Shown: positions 42,525 to 51,326 of the stretch, piece by piece | How the letters are laid out: every line of letters starts with the position of its first letter | Numbering within the stretch: position 1 is the stretch's first letter | Assembly (NCBI RefSeq): GCF_001424345.1 | Contig: NZ_LMPF01000021.1 | Span: 260,542-324,541 of the forward strand | DNA length: 64,000 nucleotides | Direction of reading: 5' to 3' | Origin: Burkholderia sp. Leaf177 | Lineage (GTDB): Bacteria > Pseudomonadota > Gammaproteobacteria > Burkholderiales > Burkholderiaceae | Position numbers and translations under genes: made by a program | Notes under the pieces: generated by a model | The model's input: the letters and a program-made list of their open reading frames with translations, nothing else | The model's database searches: none | Told to the model about the DNA's origin: nothing

Positions 42525-43439
42525 ATGGCATCGATCGAGCTTCCCGCTCAAACACTTGACGCAACGGTCAAACATAAGCGAGCCGCTGCATGGCTGCAAG
42601 CAACGCCGCTGACGTTGACCTTTGCGCTGTTTTTCATCGTGCCGCTGATCATCACGCTGATCGTGAGCTTCTGGGACTTCAACGAGTACCAGATCATCCC
42701 GGCGTTCACGCTGAAAAACTATGCGGCGATCTTCGATGGATGTTCATCGACCACCGATGTTTGTGTGACCTTCAAGACGTACTGGTCCACCATCAAGTTC
42801 TGCGCCATCGTCTGGACGGTCACGCTTTTGATCGGCTTCACGATTGCGTATTTTCTTGCATTCCATGTGCGCTCGTCGGGCATGCAAACGGTGTTGTTCC
42901 TCGTTTGCACCATACCGTTCTGGACTTCCAACGTTATCCGGATGATTTCATGGATGCCGCTGCTCGGCCGCAACGGCCTCGTGAATCAGGCATTGATCAG
43001 CGCGCATATGGTGGACCGGCCGCTTGAATGGCTGCTGTATTCCAATTTTTCCGTCGTGCTCGCGTTCGTGCATCTCTACACGTTTTTCATGATCGTGCCC
43101 ATATTCAACGCCATGATGCGCATCGACCGATCGTTGCTCGAAGCTGCGCGCGATGCTGGCGCGAGCGGCTGGCAAGTCATTCGCGAAGTGGTGCTGCCCT
43201 TGTCGAAGACGGGAATCGTCATTGGCTCGATCTTCGTGATCACGATCGTGATGGGCGACTTCCTGACCGTCGGCGTGATGGGCGGACAGCAGATTGCATC
43301 GGTAGGAAAGATCATTCAGGTGCAGACGGGCTATCTGCAGTTTCCTGCTGCCGCGGCGAACGCGATCATTTTGCTGGCAGTCGTGCTGATGATTGTCTGG
43401 GCGCTGACCCGCGTAGTCGATATCCGCAAGGAGCTGTGA
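42525..43439 (+). CDS. Polyamine-family ABC permease (PotB-like)
   Basis: A 304-residue permease with six membrane segments (LTLTFALFFIVPLIITLIVSFWDF near residue 28, IVWTVTLLIGFTIAYFLAF near 95) and the EAA loop LLEAARDAGASGWQVIREVVLPLSKTGIVIGS. It ends two bases before the next permease gene, with which it should form a heterodimer. Position and family match PotB. Confidence 0.9.
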   Translation: MASIELPAQTLDATVKHKRAAAWLQATPLTLTFALFFIVPLIITLIVSFWDFNEYQIIPAFTLKNYAAIFDGCSSTTDVCVTFKTYWSTIKFCAIVWTVTLLIGFTIAYFLAFHVRSSGMQTVLFLVCTIPFWTSNVIRMISWMPLLGRNGLVNQALISAHMVDRPLEWLLYSNFSVVLAFVHLYTFFMIVPIFNAMMRIDRSLLEAARDAGASGWQVIREVVLPLSKTGIVIGSIFVITIVMGDFLTVGVMGGQQIASVGKIIQVQTGYLQFPAAAANAIILLAVVLMIVWALTRVVDIRKEL

Positions 43440-43440
43440 C

Positions 43441-44364
43441 ATGGCCGCCAGCGGTTTCAAGCCAGGTTTGAAACATCGAGAACGCAGGCCCGCAAGTTTC
43501 TACTGGCTCGCGCTCGTGTTCGCGCTTTTCGTGCTGTTCCTTTACGGTCCGGTCATAACCATCTTCATCTTGTCGTTCCAAGGCCCGGAAGGCGGCCTCA
43601 CGTTCCCGATGCGCGGGGTATCGCTGCACTGGTTCGAAGTATTGCGGCAGGGCGTTGGCGACATCGACATATGGGCCGCGTTCGGGCGATCGGTGCGGCT
43701 CGCGGCCGTGGTCACGGTTTTGACGGTGCTGTTTTCGGTGAGCGCCGGACTTGCGTTTCGCAAGCGCTTTCGCGGTGACACCGCCGTGTTTTATGTATCG
43801 GTGGCAAGTTTGATCATGCCTTCGATCATCGTTTCGCTGGGTATTGGGCTCACGTTCCGGCTGCTGGACAACGGCGTCAAATATCTCGCCACGCTGTCAG
43901 GGCACGAGTCTTTCGTCGATAACTACACTACGTCGATGGGCCTATATACGTCCGCGCTCGGCGCGCATCTGACGTGGACGCTGCCATTCGGTTTGCTCGT
44001 GATGTTCGCCGTCTTCAATCGATTCAACCCTGCGTACGAGGAAGCGGCGCGCGACCTCGGTGCGTCACCGTGGCAGAGCTTCAGGCACGTTGTGCTGCCG
44101 ATCATAGGGCCTTCGGTGATCGGCGTCGGCATGTTCGGCTTCACGTTGTCGTGGGACGAGATTGCGCGCACGTCGCAGGCAATCGGCGACCAGAACACCT
44201 TGCCTCTTGAATTGCAGGGCCTGACGACTTCCGTGACAACGCCCGTGATCTACGCGCTCGGCACCATGACAACCATGCTCTCGCTTACTGTAATGATCGT
44301 CGGGCTGCTTTTGGTGCGATGGCTCGCCCGGCGCCGCTCGCGCGCGCTGGCGCTTGCAGGTTGA
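43441..44364 (+). CDS. Polyamine-family ABC permease (PotC-like)
   Basis: A 307-residue permease. Membrane segments include WLALVFALFVLFLYGPVITIFILSF and the EAA loop is YEEAARDLGASPWQSFRHVVLPIIGPSVIGVGMFGFTLSWDE, which matches PotC with its SxDE after the loop. The ATG follows the preceding stop by one base, so the pair is translationally coupled. It closes the transporter operon. Confidence 0.9.
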   Translation: MAASGFKPGLKHRERRPASFYWLALVFALFVLFLYGPVITIFILSFQGPEGGLTFPMRGVSLHWFEVLRQGVGDIDIWAAFGRSVRLAAVVTVLTVLFSVSAGLAFRKRFRGDTAVFYVSVASLIMPSIIVSLGIGLTFRLLDNGVKYLATLSGHESFVDNYTTSMGLYTSALGAHLTWTLPFGLLVMFAVFNRFNPAYEEAARDLGASPWQSFRHVVLPIIGPSVIGVGMFGFTLSWDEIARTSQAIGDQNTLPLELQGLTTSVTTPVIYALGTMTTMLSLTVMIVGLLLVRWLARRRSRALALAG

Positions 44365-44381
44365 GCGCTTCCCGCCTTGCG

Positions 44382-44708
44382 TCAGTAGGTATCTCGCGTG
44401 ATACGAATCGCCTTCGCTGGCGGGACGTTGCGCGCAAGTGCCCGCGCGACGATTGCATCGGCGGTCGCATGCGCCTTGTTGCGCATTTGCATCCGCATGA
44501 TGCGGTTAACCTTCTTCGGGCTATCGCGATGCAGCGCCCAGTAAAGCGCGCTAAGCCATCCGACTATCGTCCATCCGAGTAACGCGTTCATTAGCGCAAG
44601 CAGCAGCACGTTGCGCCGCCCTCGCCTGTCCGCAACGATGGACGGCGTGAAATACACGACCATTGCGACAACGGCGATAAGAGCCTGGACCAGCGTTTTC
44701 TCAATCAT
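44382..44708 (-). CDS. Superinfection-immunity-family small membrane protein
   Basis: A 108-residue protein with two membrane segments: VQALIAVVAMVVYFTPSIVA (near residue 7) and NVLLLALMNALLGWTIVGWLSALYWAL (near 33-59), followed by a basic cytoplasmic tail. The NALLGWT and W-x-x-ALYWAL pattern is that of the family named for the T4 Imm superinfection immunity protein. A GGAG ribosome site ten bases upstream decides the ATG at 44708 over a longer frame. Such proteins occur in phages and scattered in chromosomes; no other phage gene is nearby, so a defence role is not shown. Confidence 0.75.
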   Translation of the reverse strand: MIEKTLVQALIAVVAMVVYFTPSIVADRRGRRNVLLLALMNALLGWTIVGWLSALYWALHRDSPKKVNRIMRMQMRNKAHATADAIVARALARNVPPAKAIRITRDTY

Positions 44709-45880
44709 GTTTTCAATCTCCTTACAGATCGCCTGAGCGGATATGGATGCAATCAGCACGCGTTGCAGTCGGAGATCCGTCCAAACGAAAATTCAGAATA
44801 GTCCCGATCGCCACGAAGGTCCAAGTCACAAATCTAACCGCCGTAATAATCAGGCGCTATCGAATCGCGTTCTTACTCGTCAGCGGCAAGGAGGAATGCG
44901 GGTGAACGGCTAATTGTTTGATTTCGACGCGCGAATATGGCCAATGCGGATTTCACCATGCTCATTAAAAATCGAATTGAAATAGTTATTTGGGGACTAC
45001 GCGCTGTTGATCTCCCGAATTTTTTAAAACGCTTATTTCGAGTTCTACGAAGCCACGAAATGCCATGAACATTCTGATTCAACATTTCTTCGCCCGGTGA
45101 GCGACTTCTGCGGCCGCTTTTCGTTTCCTACCGACATTCCCAATCCAAGCTCCGCCGCGTTATGCACGTAGGGAACTTAATAAAAGCCGATTACTAATAA
45201 TGATTAGCCGAGCTGCTTTGACCGCAGACAACGGCCCAGCAAGCGCACAATCGGTCACTTTTTTCCGAATCCAAACACACCGAAAATTTAAAGGTAAATA
45301 ATGACGAAAAATTGTTACATAATCGAGCATCATTTACCCCTACAAGTCAAAGTGACCGGTAATAATTAGACCTGCCGTCTCTATTCATCAGATTAATAAA
45401 GCATTCAGATGAGGAAATAATTTTACGATGCTGTCTGACATTAGAAGAATTGCCCTTTTTCGGTGAAAAGTTATTAATTCATTTGAGACCCGCTGCACAT
45501 TCCGGGTAGGATTTGCGCCTGCCTTTGAGGGAAAAGGTAGAGTTTGCCGGGTCAGATCGCATTTGTTTGTTGAGAGCGAAACGTTTGCCGGTGGGTCGTA
45601 AGCGCGGCAATCATGTCTGTAAGCGCTCAAGCGGCGCGCAGCCACTTCGCTTGGCACGGGTGCGACGCAGGACCATGGCATTCGGTTCGCAGTCCAAACC
45701 GAACTGATGGGGGTGACCACGCCAGGACTAAACGGAATCTTCAAAGCATTACGGTTTTTTAGGTCTACGAACAATTCAAGACATATCAGTACGCAGCTTT
45801 CACAGTGCTTCGTGTTTCCAAACTGAAATTACCAACTTCTTTTTGTCGGGACTTTTTCTCGACATTGGACACAACTCGCC
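44709..45880. other. AT-rich intergenic region without a recognisable gene
   Basis: About 1.17 kb between the immunity-like gene and the glycoside hydrolase gene, visibly richer in A and T than its surroundings (runs such as AATTTTTTAAAA near 45020 and AATTTAAAGGTAAATAATG near 45290). Small frames at 44873-45085 and 45388-45774 on the minus strand and 45513-45707 on the plus strand show no family resemblance or ribosome site. The 230 bp around 45490-45720 are GC-richer and could be an eroded gene. Low GC and lack of genes suggest silenced or imported DNA, or a long regulatory region for the lipoprotein gene. Confidence 0.5.
45252..45358. repeat. Inverted repeat pair CGGTCACTTT / AAAGTGACCG
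   Basis: Two exact ten-base arms at 45252-45261 and 45349-45358 enclose 87 bp of AT-rich DNA. They could be two operator sites in opposite orientation or the ends of a very small element. No target-site duplication was recognised. Confidence 0.6.
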
Positions 45881-47215
45881 ATGTTAAAAAGACGTCAATT
45901 TCTAGGTTGCCTCACGGCTTTGAGCGGTAGCTATCTCTTGACCGCATGCGGCGGTTCGAGCGACAGCAGCAATGCAACAGGCGCAACCGTCAACAGCGCA
46001 TCGAGTGGTAAAGCAGTCGTCAACGCAGCGGTAGCCAGCAACGTGTCACCCGACGCAACGATGATCCCACCGGCTTCGTCGCTTATCGACAAGCAAGGCA
46101 GGGTCTGGACCGTTTCCGGTGGCGTCATCTACCGAGATGGCACGGTGGTGGGAAACAACTACAACGTAGCCTTGCTCATGTGGTACGGCGGCATGATGTG
46201 GCACACGAATACATCGGGCCAGTGTTACGTCTGGACCGATTCCGCCGGTTGGTTGCAAGCAAGCGACCCGCGCCATGCGAGCGCGGCGACGCCGGGCAAC
46301 TTCTACGGCATGAACGGCCACTGGGACGACCCTTATACCCCGGCTCAGATCATTTCCATCCTCAAGGGACTTGGCGTCACGACCTTCCGTGTTGGTTGTA
46401 GCGATGACCCCAAGCAGCTTGCAGCAGTGACCAAACTGGCGGCCGCATTCCAGGCAGCGGGCATGACGCTGTTCGTGCTGATCAACCAGAGCATGACCGA
46501 CGCCTACGGCAATGTTTTCACCAGCGAAGACGCTGCCTATAGCCAGGGCCATTGGATCGCATCCACCGTGGCGGGCGCGTTGAAACCGTACGGCGTGACC
46601 ATGTACGAATGCGGCAATGAATTGACGCGGCAGAACTCCACCATTCTCGACTTCACGCAAGCGGGCACCAAGACGTCCGACTTCAACAATGCGAACTGGC
46701 CGGCCATGCGCGGTGTGATGCGCGGCATGATCGATGGCGTGAAGTCCGTTCAGTCGAACGCCAAGTGCGGCATCAACTTCTGCGTGGCTGACTACGCCGC
46801 AGCGGATGCGTTGTGGGAAGGCACGCAGCCCGATGGAAGCCGTGGTTATCCGCTGGTACGCTGGGATATCACGACGTGGCACAACTACGAAGTGTATGGC
46901 GACATCTTCAATATCGGTTCCGACGGCGCGGGTCCTGGCTTCGATCTGCCCACGTACTGCAAGGCGCGTTATAACGTGCCTTTCATGATCACCGAGTGGA
47001 ACACGGGTCCAGAGCAATCGGCGGCTTATCGCGCGAATTACATCACGACTCAACTGGGCAATTTCTATAACGCTAGAAAGACGCACAACATTGCATCTGC
47101 TATGTATTACGTGCTCGACAGCGGCAACGATACATTCGGCCTGGTGATGAATACCATCCAGCTCACGCCGTATGCCGCGTATGCGAACTTCGCGGGATCT
47201 CACCCGGACGTCTAA
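45881..47215 (+). CDS. Lipoprotein glycoside hydrolase, clan GH-A-like
   Basis: A 444-residue exported protein. The N-terminus combines a twin-arginine-like start (MLKRRQFLGCLTAL) with a lipobox LTAC, giving lipid attachment at Cys22, then a Ser/Ala-rich linker. The catalytic part looks like a TIM-barrel glycoside hydrolase: GVTTFRVGCSDD, MYECGNEL (Asn-Glu acid/base), WDITTWHNYEVYGD and PFMITEWNTG (probable nucleophile Glu before Trp-Asn), in the order expected for clan GH-A. It probably acts on a cell-surface or secreted polysaccharide. No polysaccharide synthesis genes adjoin it. A perfect terminator follows at 47237. Confidence 0.8.
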   Translation: MLKRRQFLGCLTALSGSYLLTACGGSSDSSNATGATVNSASSGKAVVNAAVASNVSPDATMIPPASSLIDKQGRVWTVSGGVIYRDGTVVGNNYNVALLMWYGGMMWHTNTSGQCYVWTDSAGWLQASDPRHASAATPGNFYGMNGHWDDPYTPAQIISILKGLGVTTFRVGCSDDPKQLAAVTKLAAAFQAAGMTLFVLINQSMTDAYGNVFTSEDAAYSQGHWIASTVAGALKPYGVTMYECGNELTRQNSTILDFTQAGTKTSDFNNANWPAMRGVMRGMIDGVKSVQSNAKCGINFCVADYAAADALWEGTQPDGSRGYPLVRWDITTWHNYEVYGDIFNIGSDGAGPGFDLPTYCKARYNVPFMITEWNTGPEQSAAYRANYITTQLGNFYNARKTHNIASAMYYVLDSGNDTFGLVMNTIQLTPYAAYANFAGSHPDV

Positions 47216-47236
47216 GCGAAATCAGGCAGTTATTTT

Positions 47237-47270
47237 GGCCGGGCACATTTAAAATGTGCCCGGCCTTTTT
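47237..47270 (+). terminator. Strong intrinsic terminator after the lipoprotein hydrolase gene
   Basis: A near-perfect palindrome from GGCCGGGCACATTT to AAATGTGCCCGGCC (47237-47265) followed by five T. Position 22 bp after the stop at 47215 fits the end of that transcript. Confidence 0.92.
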
Positions 47271-47297
47271 GGTGTCTCTTACAGGCAGGCGGTTATC

Positions 47298-48068
47298 ATG
47301 GATGAATTGCGTCGCTTAAACGAACCGTTGCTTCATATGAGGAATACACGTAAGACATTGATCATCACGGTGCTGCTCGCCGAGCTTGCCGTGGGCGCTT
47401 ATCTCGTGTTCCACAAGGGCGACGAGGCGACGGAGACGCATGTAACGCGGGACGGCTCACAGCAGGAAGAGGTGTCCGACCCCGTTCTCAGCGATACACA
47501 TGTGACCGCTGGAAGCATAGCGGGCGCACTTACGGCGGCCAGTAGCGCCAATGATATTGCCGTTGTCCCGAAGCAGGCGCCGATCGGAAATGTCGTCTCT
47601 GCAGAGCCCGCTCCGCCGCAAGTGGAAAACGCCGTGCAAGCGCCGCAGCCGGCCGCAAAGCTGAACGCCGAACCCGCACCGGCACAAGCCGCGGCGAACA
47701 CGCAGAATGCTCCGGTTTCGGCGAATCCTCCGGTTACGCAAAGTGCTCCCGAAACGCAGAATGCTTCGGTTCTTGAGAAGCGCCCGGCGCCAGTCGCGCG
47801 TGCCGATGCAAGCCGCGACTATTCGCGCAGCCGCAATCCAAGATCGACCACATCGGCAATGACGGATCAGCTCGTCAGGGAATCCGCACAGCTCGATCCC
47901 GCGTTGCCACCGCCGAATCCGGCGCTGATGGTGCCTGCTCCTGTTGTGCGTGCCGATCCGTCGCATCGGTCGAACCCGGTCGCGGCCGCAATGACGGACA
48001 GTCTGGTCAGGGATTCGGCCCGGCTCGACCCTTCTCTGCCGCCGCCGAAACGTCCTGGCACGCAGTGA
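47298..48068 (+). CDS. Membrane-anchored Pro/Ala-rich protein with a repeated C-terminal motif
   Basis: A 256-residue protein of unknown family. One N-terminal membrane segment (TLIITVLLAELAVGAYLVF, residues about 18-37) anchors a long low-complexity periplasmic part rich in Ala, Pro, Gln and Asn. Near the C-terminus a motif occurs twice: MTDQLVRESAQLDPALPPP and MTDSLVRDSARLDPSLPPP, both preceded by basic RSRNPRS or HRSNP segments. The start at 47298 has no strong ribosome site; Met at 47337 is an alternative that still leaves the membrane segment. It could be a periplasm-spanning scaffold or adaptor. It is transcribed independently of the hydrolase because of the terminator. Confidence 0.7.
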   Translation: MDELRRLNEPLLHMRNTRKTLIITVLLAELAVGAYLVFHKGDEATETHVTRDGSQQEEVSDPVLSDTHVTAGSIAGALTAASSANDIAVVPKQAPIGNVVSAEPAPPQVENAVQAPQPAAKLNAEPAPAQAAANTQNAPVSANPPVTQSAPETQNASVLEKRPAPVARADASRDYSRSRNPRSTTSAMTDQLVRESAQLDPALPPPNPALMVPAPVVRADPSHRSNPVAAAMTDSLVRDSARLDPSLPPPKRPGTQ

Positions 48069-48091
48069 GTGTCTCCGGCGATACAACGCGT

Positions 48092-49888
48092 TTACTGATG
48101 CAAAGGCACATCGACACTGCCGAACTGCAACGCGGCGAGCTGCGCATATAGCGGCGAGCTGAGAAGCAGGTCGGCGTGGCGACCCTGGGCAACGATCTGC
48201 CCGTGTTCCAACACGACAATGCGGTCCGCCTGCTGCACAGTCGCGAGCCGATGCGCAATGACCAGCGTCGTACGGTTCTGTGCGGCGTTGTCCAGCGCCT
48301 GCTGCACGAGCCGTTCGCTTGCGGCATCGAGCGCACTGGTTGCCTCATCGAGCAGCAGGATAGGCGGGTTCTTCAGGATCGCTCGCGCAATCGCAATACG
48401 CTGCCGCTGTCCGCCGGACAGGCGCACGCCACGCTCGCCGAGAAAGGTCTCGTAGCCTTGCGGCAACGCTTCTATGAACTCCGCCGCTGCCGCCATTCCG
48501 GCCGCGCGCTTGGCTTGTTCGAGGGTGGCATCGGGCGCGCCATAACGGATGTTATCGAGCACGCTGCCCGAAAAGATCACCGATTCTTGCAGCACCACGC
48601 CGATTTCCTTGCGCAGCTCGGCGAGCGGCACGTCGCGCGTCGAAACACCATTGATCAGGATGCCGCCGGTCTGTGGATCGTAGAAACGCAGCAGTAACTG
48701 GAACAATGTGGTCTTGCCCGCGCCCGAAGGTCCGACCAGCGCAACGTGTTCGCCTGCACGCACGTTCAGCGTAATACCGGAAAGCGCCGCAATGCCAAGG
48801 CGGGACGGATACGAGAAGCTAACGTTATCGAAACGAATGCCTTCGCCCTGCGCCGGCAATGCATGGGTCGTGGCAGCCTCCACCACCGGCGAGTGCGACG
48901 AAAGCAATTGCAGCAGCCGCTCGGTGGCGCCGGCGGCACGTTGCAGGTCGCCCCAGACCTCGGCGAGCGCGCCCACCGCGCCGGCGGTGAACACCGCATA
49001 AAGGATGAACTGCGACAACTGGCCGGCCGTCATGCGCCCGGCCAGCACGGCCTGCGCGCCGAGCCACAGCACGAAGACAATCGCGGTGAACACCAGCACG
49101 ATCACGACCGCCGTCAACCAAGCCCGCGCCCGGATCCGCGTGAGCGCCGTTTCAAAAGCGAGTTCCACGGCGCCGCCAAAGCGCCGCGCCTCGAACGGCT
49201 CTTGCGCGTACGACTGCACGGTCGGCATGGCATTCAGCACTTCGCCCGCCAGCGCGCTCGCGTTGGCAATCTTGTCTTGGCTGGCGCGCGAAAGCCGCCG
49301 CACACGCCGCCCGAAAATCAGAATGGGTGCGATCACCACCACCAACGTGCCGATGATGTAACCCGACAGCATGGGACTCGTCACCGCGAGCATCGCCACG
49401 CCGCCGGTCAGCAGGAAGAAGTTGCGCAATCCCATGGAAAGGCTGGTTCCGACGACCGTCTGGATCGGCGTGGTGTCGGCCGTGAGCCGCGACAATACTT
49501 CCCCGCTCTGCGTGGTCTCGAAGAACTGCGGACTCATGCCGAGCATATGGTCGTACACCGCGCGCCGAAGGTCGGCCGTGACCCGCTCGCCCAGCCACGA
49601 TACGAGATAAAAACGAGCCGCCGTGGCGCCTGCCAGCACCAGCGACACCACGAACAACGCGAGAAAATATCGATCGATATGCGCACGGTCTCCACCGGCG
49701 AAACCCCGGTCGATCAGATATTTGAACGCGACCGGCAACGTCAGCGTGGCACCCGCCGATGTAATCAGTGCGAGGAACGAGAGCGCCCATCGGCCGGCGT
49801 AAGGGCGCAGGAAGGGCAATAGCGCGAACAGGGGTTCGACCGCTCGCGAAGGCGGCGCGGCTGCTGGCGACAATGAAGCGTGTGACAT
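48092..49888 (-). CDS. ABC exporter, fused membrane and ATPase domains (MsbA/multidrug type)
   Basis: A 598-residue half-transporter that acts as a homodimer. Six membrane segments fill about residues 25-310; the ATPase domain has Walker A GPSGAGKTTLFQLLLRF near 388, Q-loop VLQESVIFSG, signature LSGGQRQRIAIARAI and Walker B ILLLDEATSALD. The substrate could be a drug or lipid. It lies 54 bp downstream of a Bcr/CflA-type MFS gene on the same strand, suggesting a drug-efflux operon. The gene is convergent with the anchored protein gene at 47298. Confidence 0.9.
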   Translation of the reverse strand: MSHASLSPAAAPPSRAVEPLFALLPFLRPYAGRWALSFLALITSAGATLTLPVAFKYLIDRGFAGGDRAHIDRYFLALFVVSLVLAGATAARFYLVSWLGERVTADLRRAVYDHMLGMSPQFFETTQSGEVLSRLTADTTPIQTVVGTSLSMGLRNFFLLTGGVAMLAVTSPMLSGYIIGTLVVVIAPILIFGRRVRRLSRASQDKIANASALAGEVLNAMPTVQSYAQEPFEARRFGGAVELAFETALTRIRARAWLTAVVIVLVFTAIVFVLWLGAQAVLAGRMTAGQLSQFILYAVFTAGAVGALAEVWGDLQRAAGATERLLQLLSSHSPVVEAATTHALPAQGEGIRFDNVSFSYPSRLGIAALSGITLNVRAGEHVALVGPSGAGKTTLFQLLLRFYDPQTGGILINGVSTRDVPLAELRKEIGVVLQESVIFSGSVLDNIRYGAPDATLEQAKRAAGMAAAAEFIEALPQGYETFLGERGVRLSGGQRQRIAIARAILKNPPILLLDEATSALDAASERLVQQALDNAAQNRTTLVIAHRLATVQQADRIVVLEHGQIVAQGRHADLLLSSPLYAQLAALQFGSVDVPLHQ

Positions 49889-49942
49889 GGGATTCCTGGC
49901 AAAGCAAAGGTCGCCTGCATTGTGCCAGTGTGGCGAAAATCT

Positions 49943-51148
49943 TTATTCCGCAGCTGCCGGCAAGCGGAAATGTTCGGCGCGCAACGTCAGGTGAGCGATC
50001 ACGAACGCCGTGATGGCCGACAGTGCGATGCAAACCACCATCGGTTTTGGCGCGCCGTTCGTGACCAGACCGGAGAGCGCCATGACCACCGCGCCGACCA
50101 CGAATTGCAACGCGCCCATCAGTGCCGAAGCCGTGCCCGCAATCGCGCCATGATGTTCGAGCGAGAGCACCGCAGACGTTGGCATCACCAGCCCCAGAAA
50201 TCCGTAGCCGATGAACAAAAACAGCATCATCAGCGGCAGGCTGTCGGCGCCGGCGAGGAACAATACGGCGAGAATCGCCATCGAAATTGCGAAGCCCGAG
50301 ACCGACACGCGAATCACGCGCGGCAGGCCGTACTTCGCGGTAAGACGCGCGGTGAACTGGCTGACGCCGAAAAATGCGGCTGCGTTGAGCGCGAAGCAAA
50401 TGCTGAACATGGTCGGCGTCAAACCATAATGATCGATGATCACGAACGACGCGTTCGCCAGATAAACGAAAAACGACGACAAGCCGAACGCGCCAACCAG
50501 CGTCAGTCCGAGGAATGAAGGATCCACGAGCAGCTTCCGATAACCCGCGAACGCGCTGCCCCAGGAACTGTCCGCGCGATGATGCGCCTCGCGCGTTTCT
50601 TCCAGTTGCGTGGCGGCGAGCACGAACGCAATTCCGCCTGCGACTGTCAGCGCCCAGAACACGCCGCGCCATCCGAACGCCGCGATGATGATGCTGCCCG
50701 TCAACGGCGCGAGAATTGGCGATACGCTCACGACCAGCATCAGCAGCGACATCAGGCGCGTGGCGTCGTGTCCCGTGTACAGATCGCGCACGATCGCCCT
50801 CGGCACGACCATGCCCGCGCATGCGCCCAGCGCCTGCAATACGCGAAAGCCGATCAGCACATGCACGTCCGGCGCGAACGCGCAGCCCACGCTGCCTGCC
50901 GTGAAGATCGCGAGGCCCACGTAGATTGGCAACTTGCGCCCGAACATATCGGCGAGCGGTCCGTAGACGAGCTGGCAGACTCCGAGCGTGACGAAGAACA
51001 TCATCAAACTCAATTGCACTTCGGCAGGAGTCGCGTGCAGCGCGCCGCCTATGGACGGAAGCGCGGGAAGATACATATCGATGGCAAACGGGCCAACGGC
51101 GGTGATGAGGCCCAGCACGATGGCAAGCTGCAGAAAACGTCGATTCAT
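49943..51148 (-). CDS. Bcr/CflA-family MFS drug exporter
   Basis: A 401-residue major facilitator with about twelve membrane segments. Family landmarks: ITAVGPFAIDMYLPALPSIGGALHATPAEVQLSLMMFFVTLGVCQLVYGPLADMFGRKLP (residues about 14-73), GFRVLQALGACAGMVVPRAIVRDLYTGHDATRLMS and PTSAVLSLEHHGAIAGTASALMGALQF. The motif DMFGRKLP is the loop 2-3 signature. The ATG at 51148 leads directly into the first membrane segment; a longer frame was rejected. It probably exports a drug, dipeptide or sulfur metabolite, as known Bcr/CflA members do. Confidence 0.92.
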   Translation of the reverse strand: MNRRFLQLAIVLGLITAVGPFAIDMYLPALPSIGGALHATPAEVQLSLMMFFVTLGVCQLVYGPLADMFGRKLPIYVGLAIFTAGSVGCAFAPDVHVLIGFRVLQALGACAGMVVPRAIVRDLYTGHDATRLMSLLMLVVSVSPILAPLTGSIIIAAFGWRGVFWALTVAGGIAFVLAATQLEETREAHHRADSSWGSAFAGYRKLLVDPSFLGLTLVGAFGLSSFFVYLANASFVIIDHYGLTPTMFSICFALNAAAFFGVSQFTARLTAKYGLPRVIRVSVSGFAISMAILAVLFLAGADSLPLMMLFLFIGYGFLGLVMPTSAVLSLEHHGAIAGTASALMGALQFVVGAVVMALSGLVTNGAPKPMVVCIALSAITAFVIAHLTLRAEHFRLPAAAE

Positions 51149-51326
51149 GGGTGACCGGTTGCTCAATGGAAAATCCCGGGGCACTTGCGTGGCCCGGGGT
51201 TGATATCTCGATGTATTGACGGCGCGAGCGTTGGCTGACTGCGCCAATCGTCCGCGCAAAGATGCGACGTTACAGTGAAAATCGAATTCGCGCAGGACGG
51301 CCGACGAAATCCACTACGTTCGCAGC

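Noticed and set aside
45388..45774. 128-codon minus-strand frame in the AT-rich region
   Set aside because: No ribosome site or recognisable family; composition changes midway from GC-rich to AT-rich, unlike a real gene.
46046..47203. 385-codon minus-strand frame opposite the lipoprotein hydrolase
   Set aside because: Arg/His-rich shadow of a gene with signal peptide, lipobox and catalytic motifs on the other strand.
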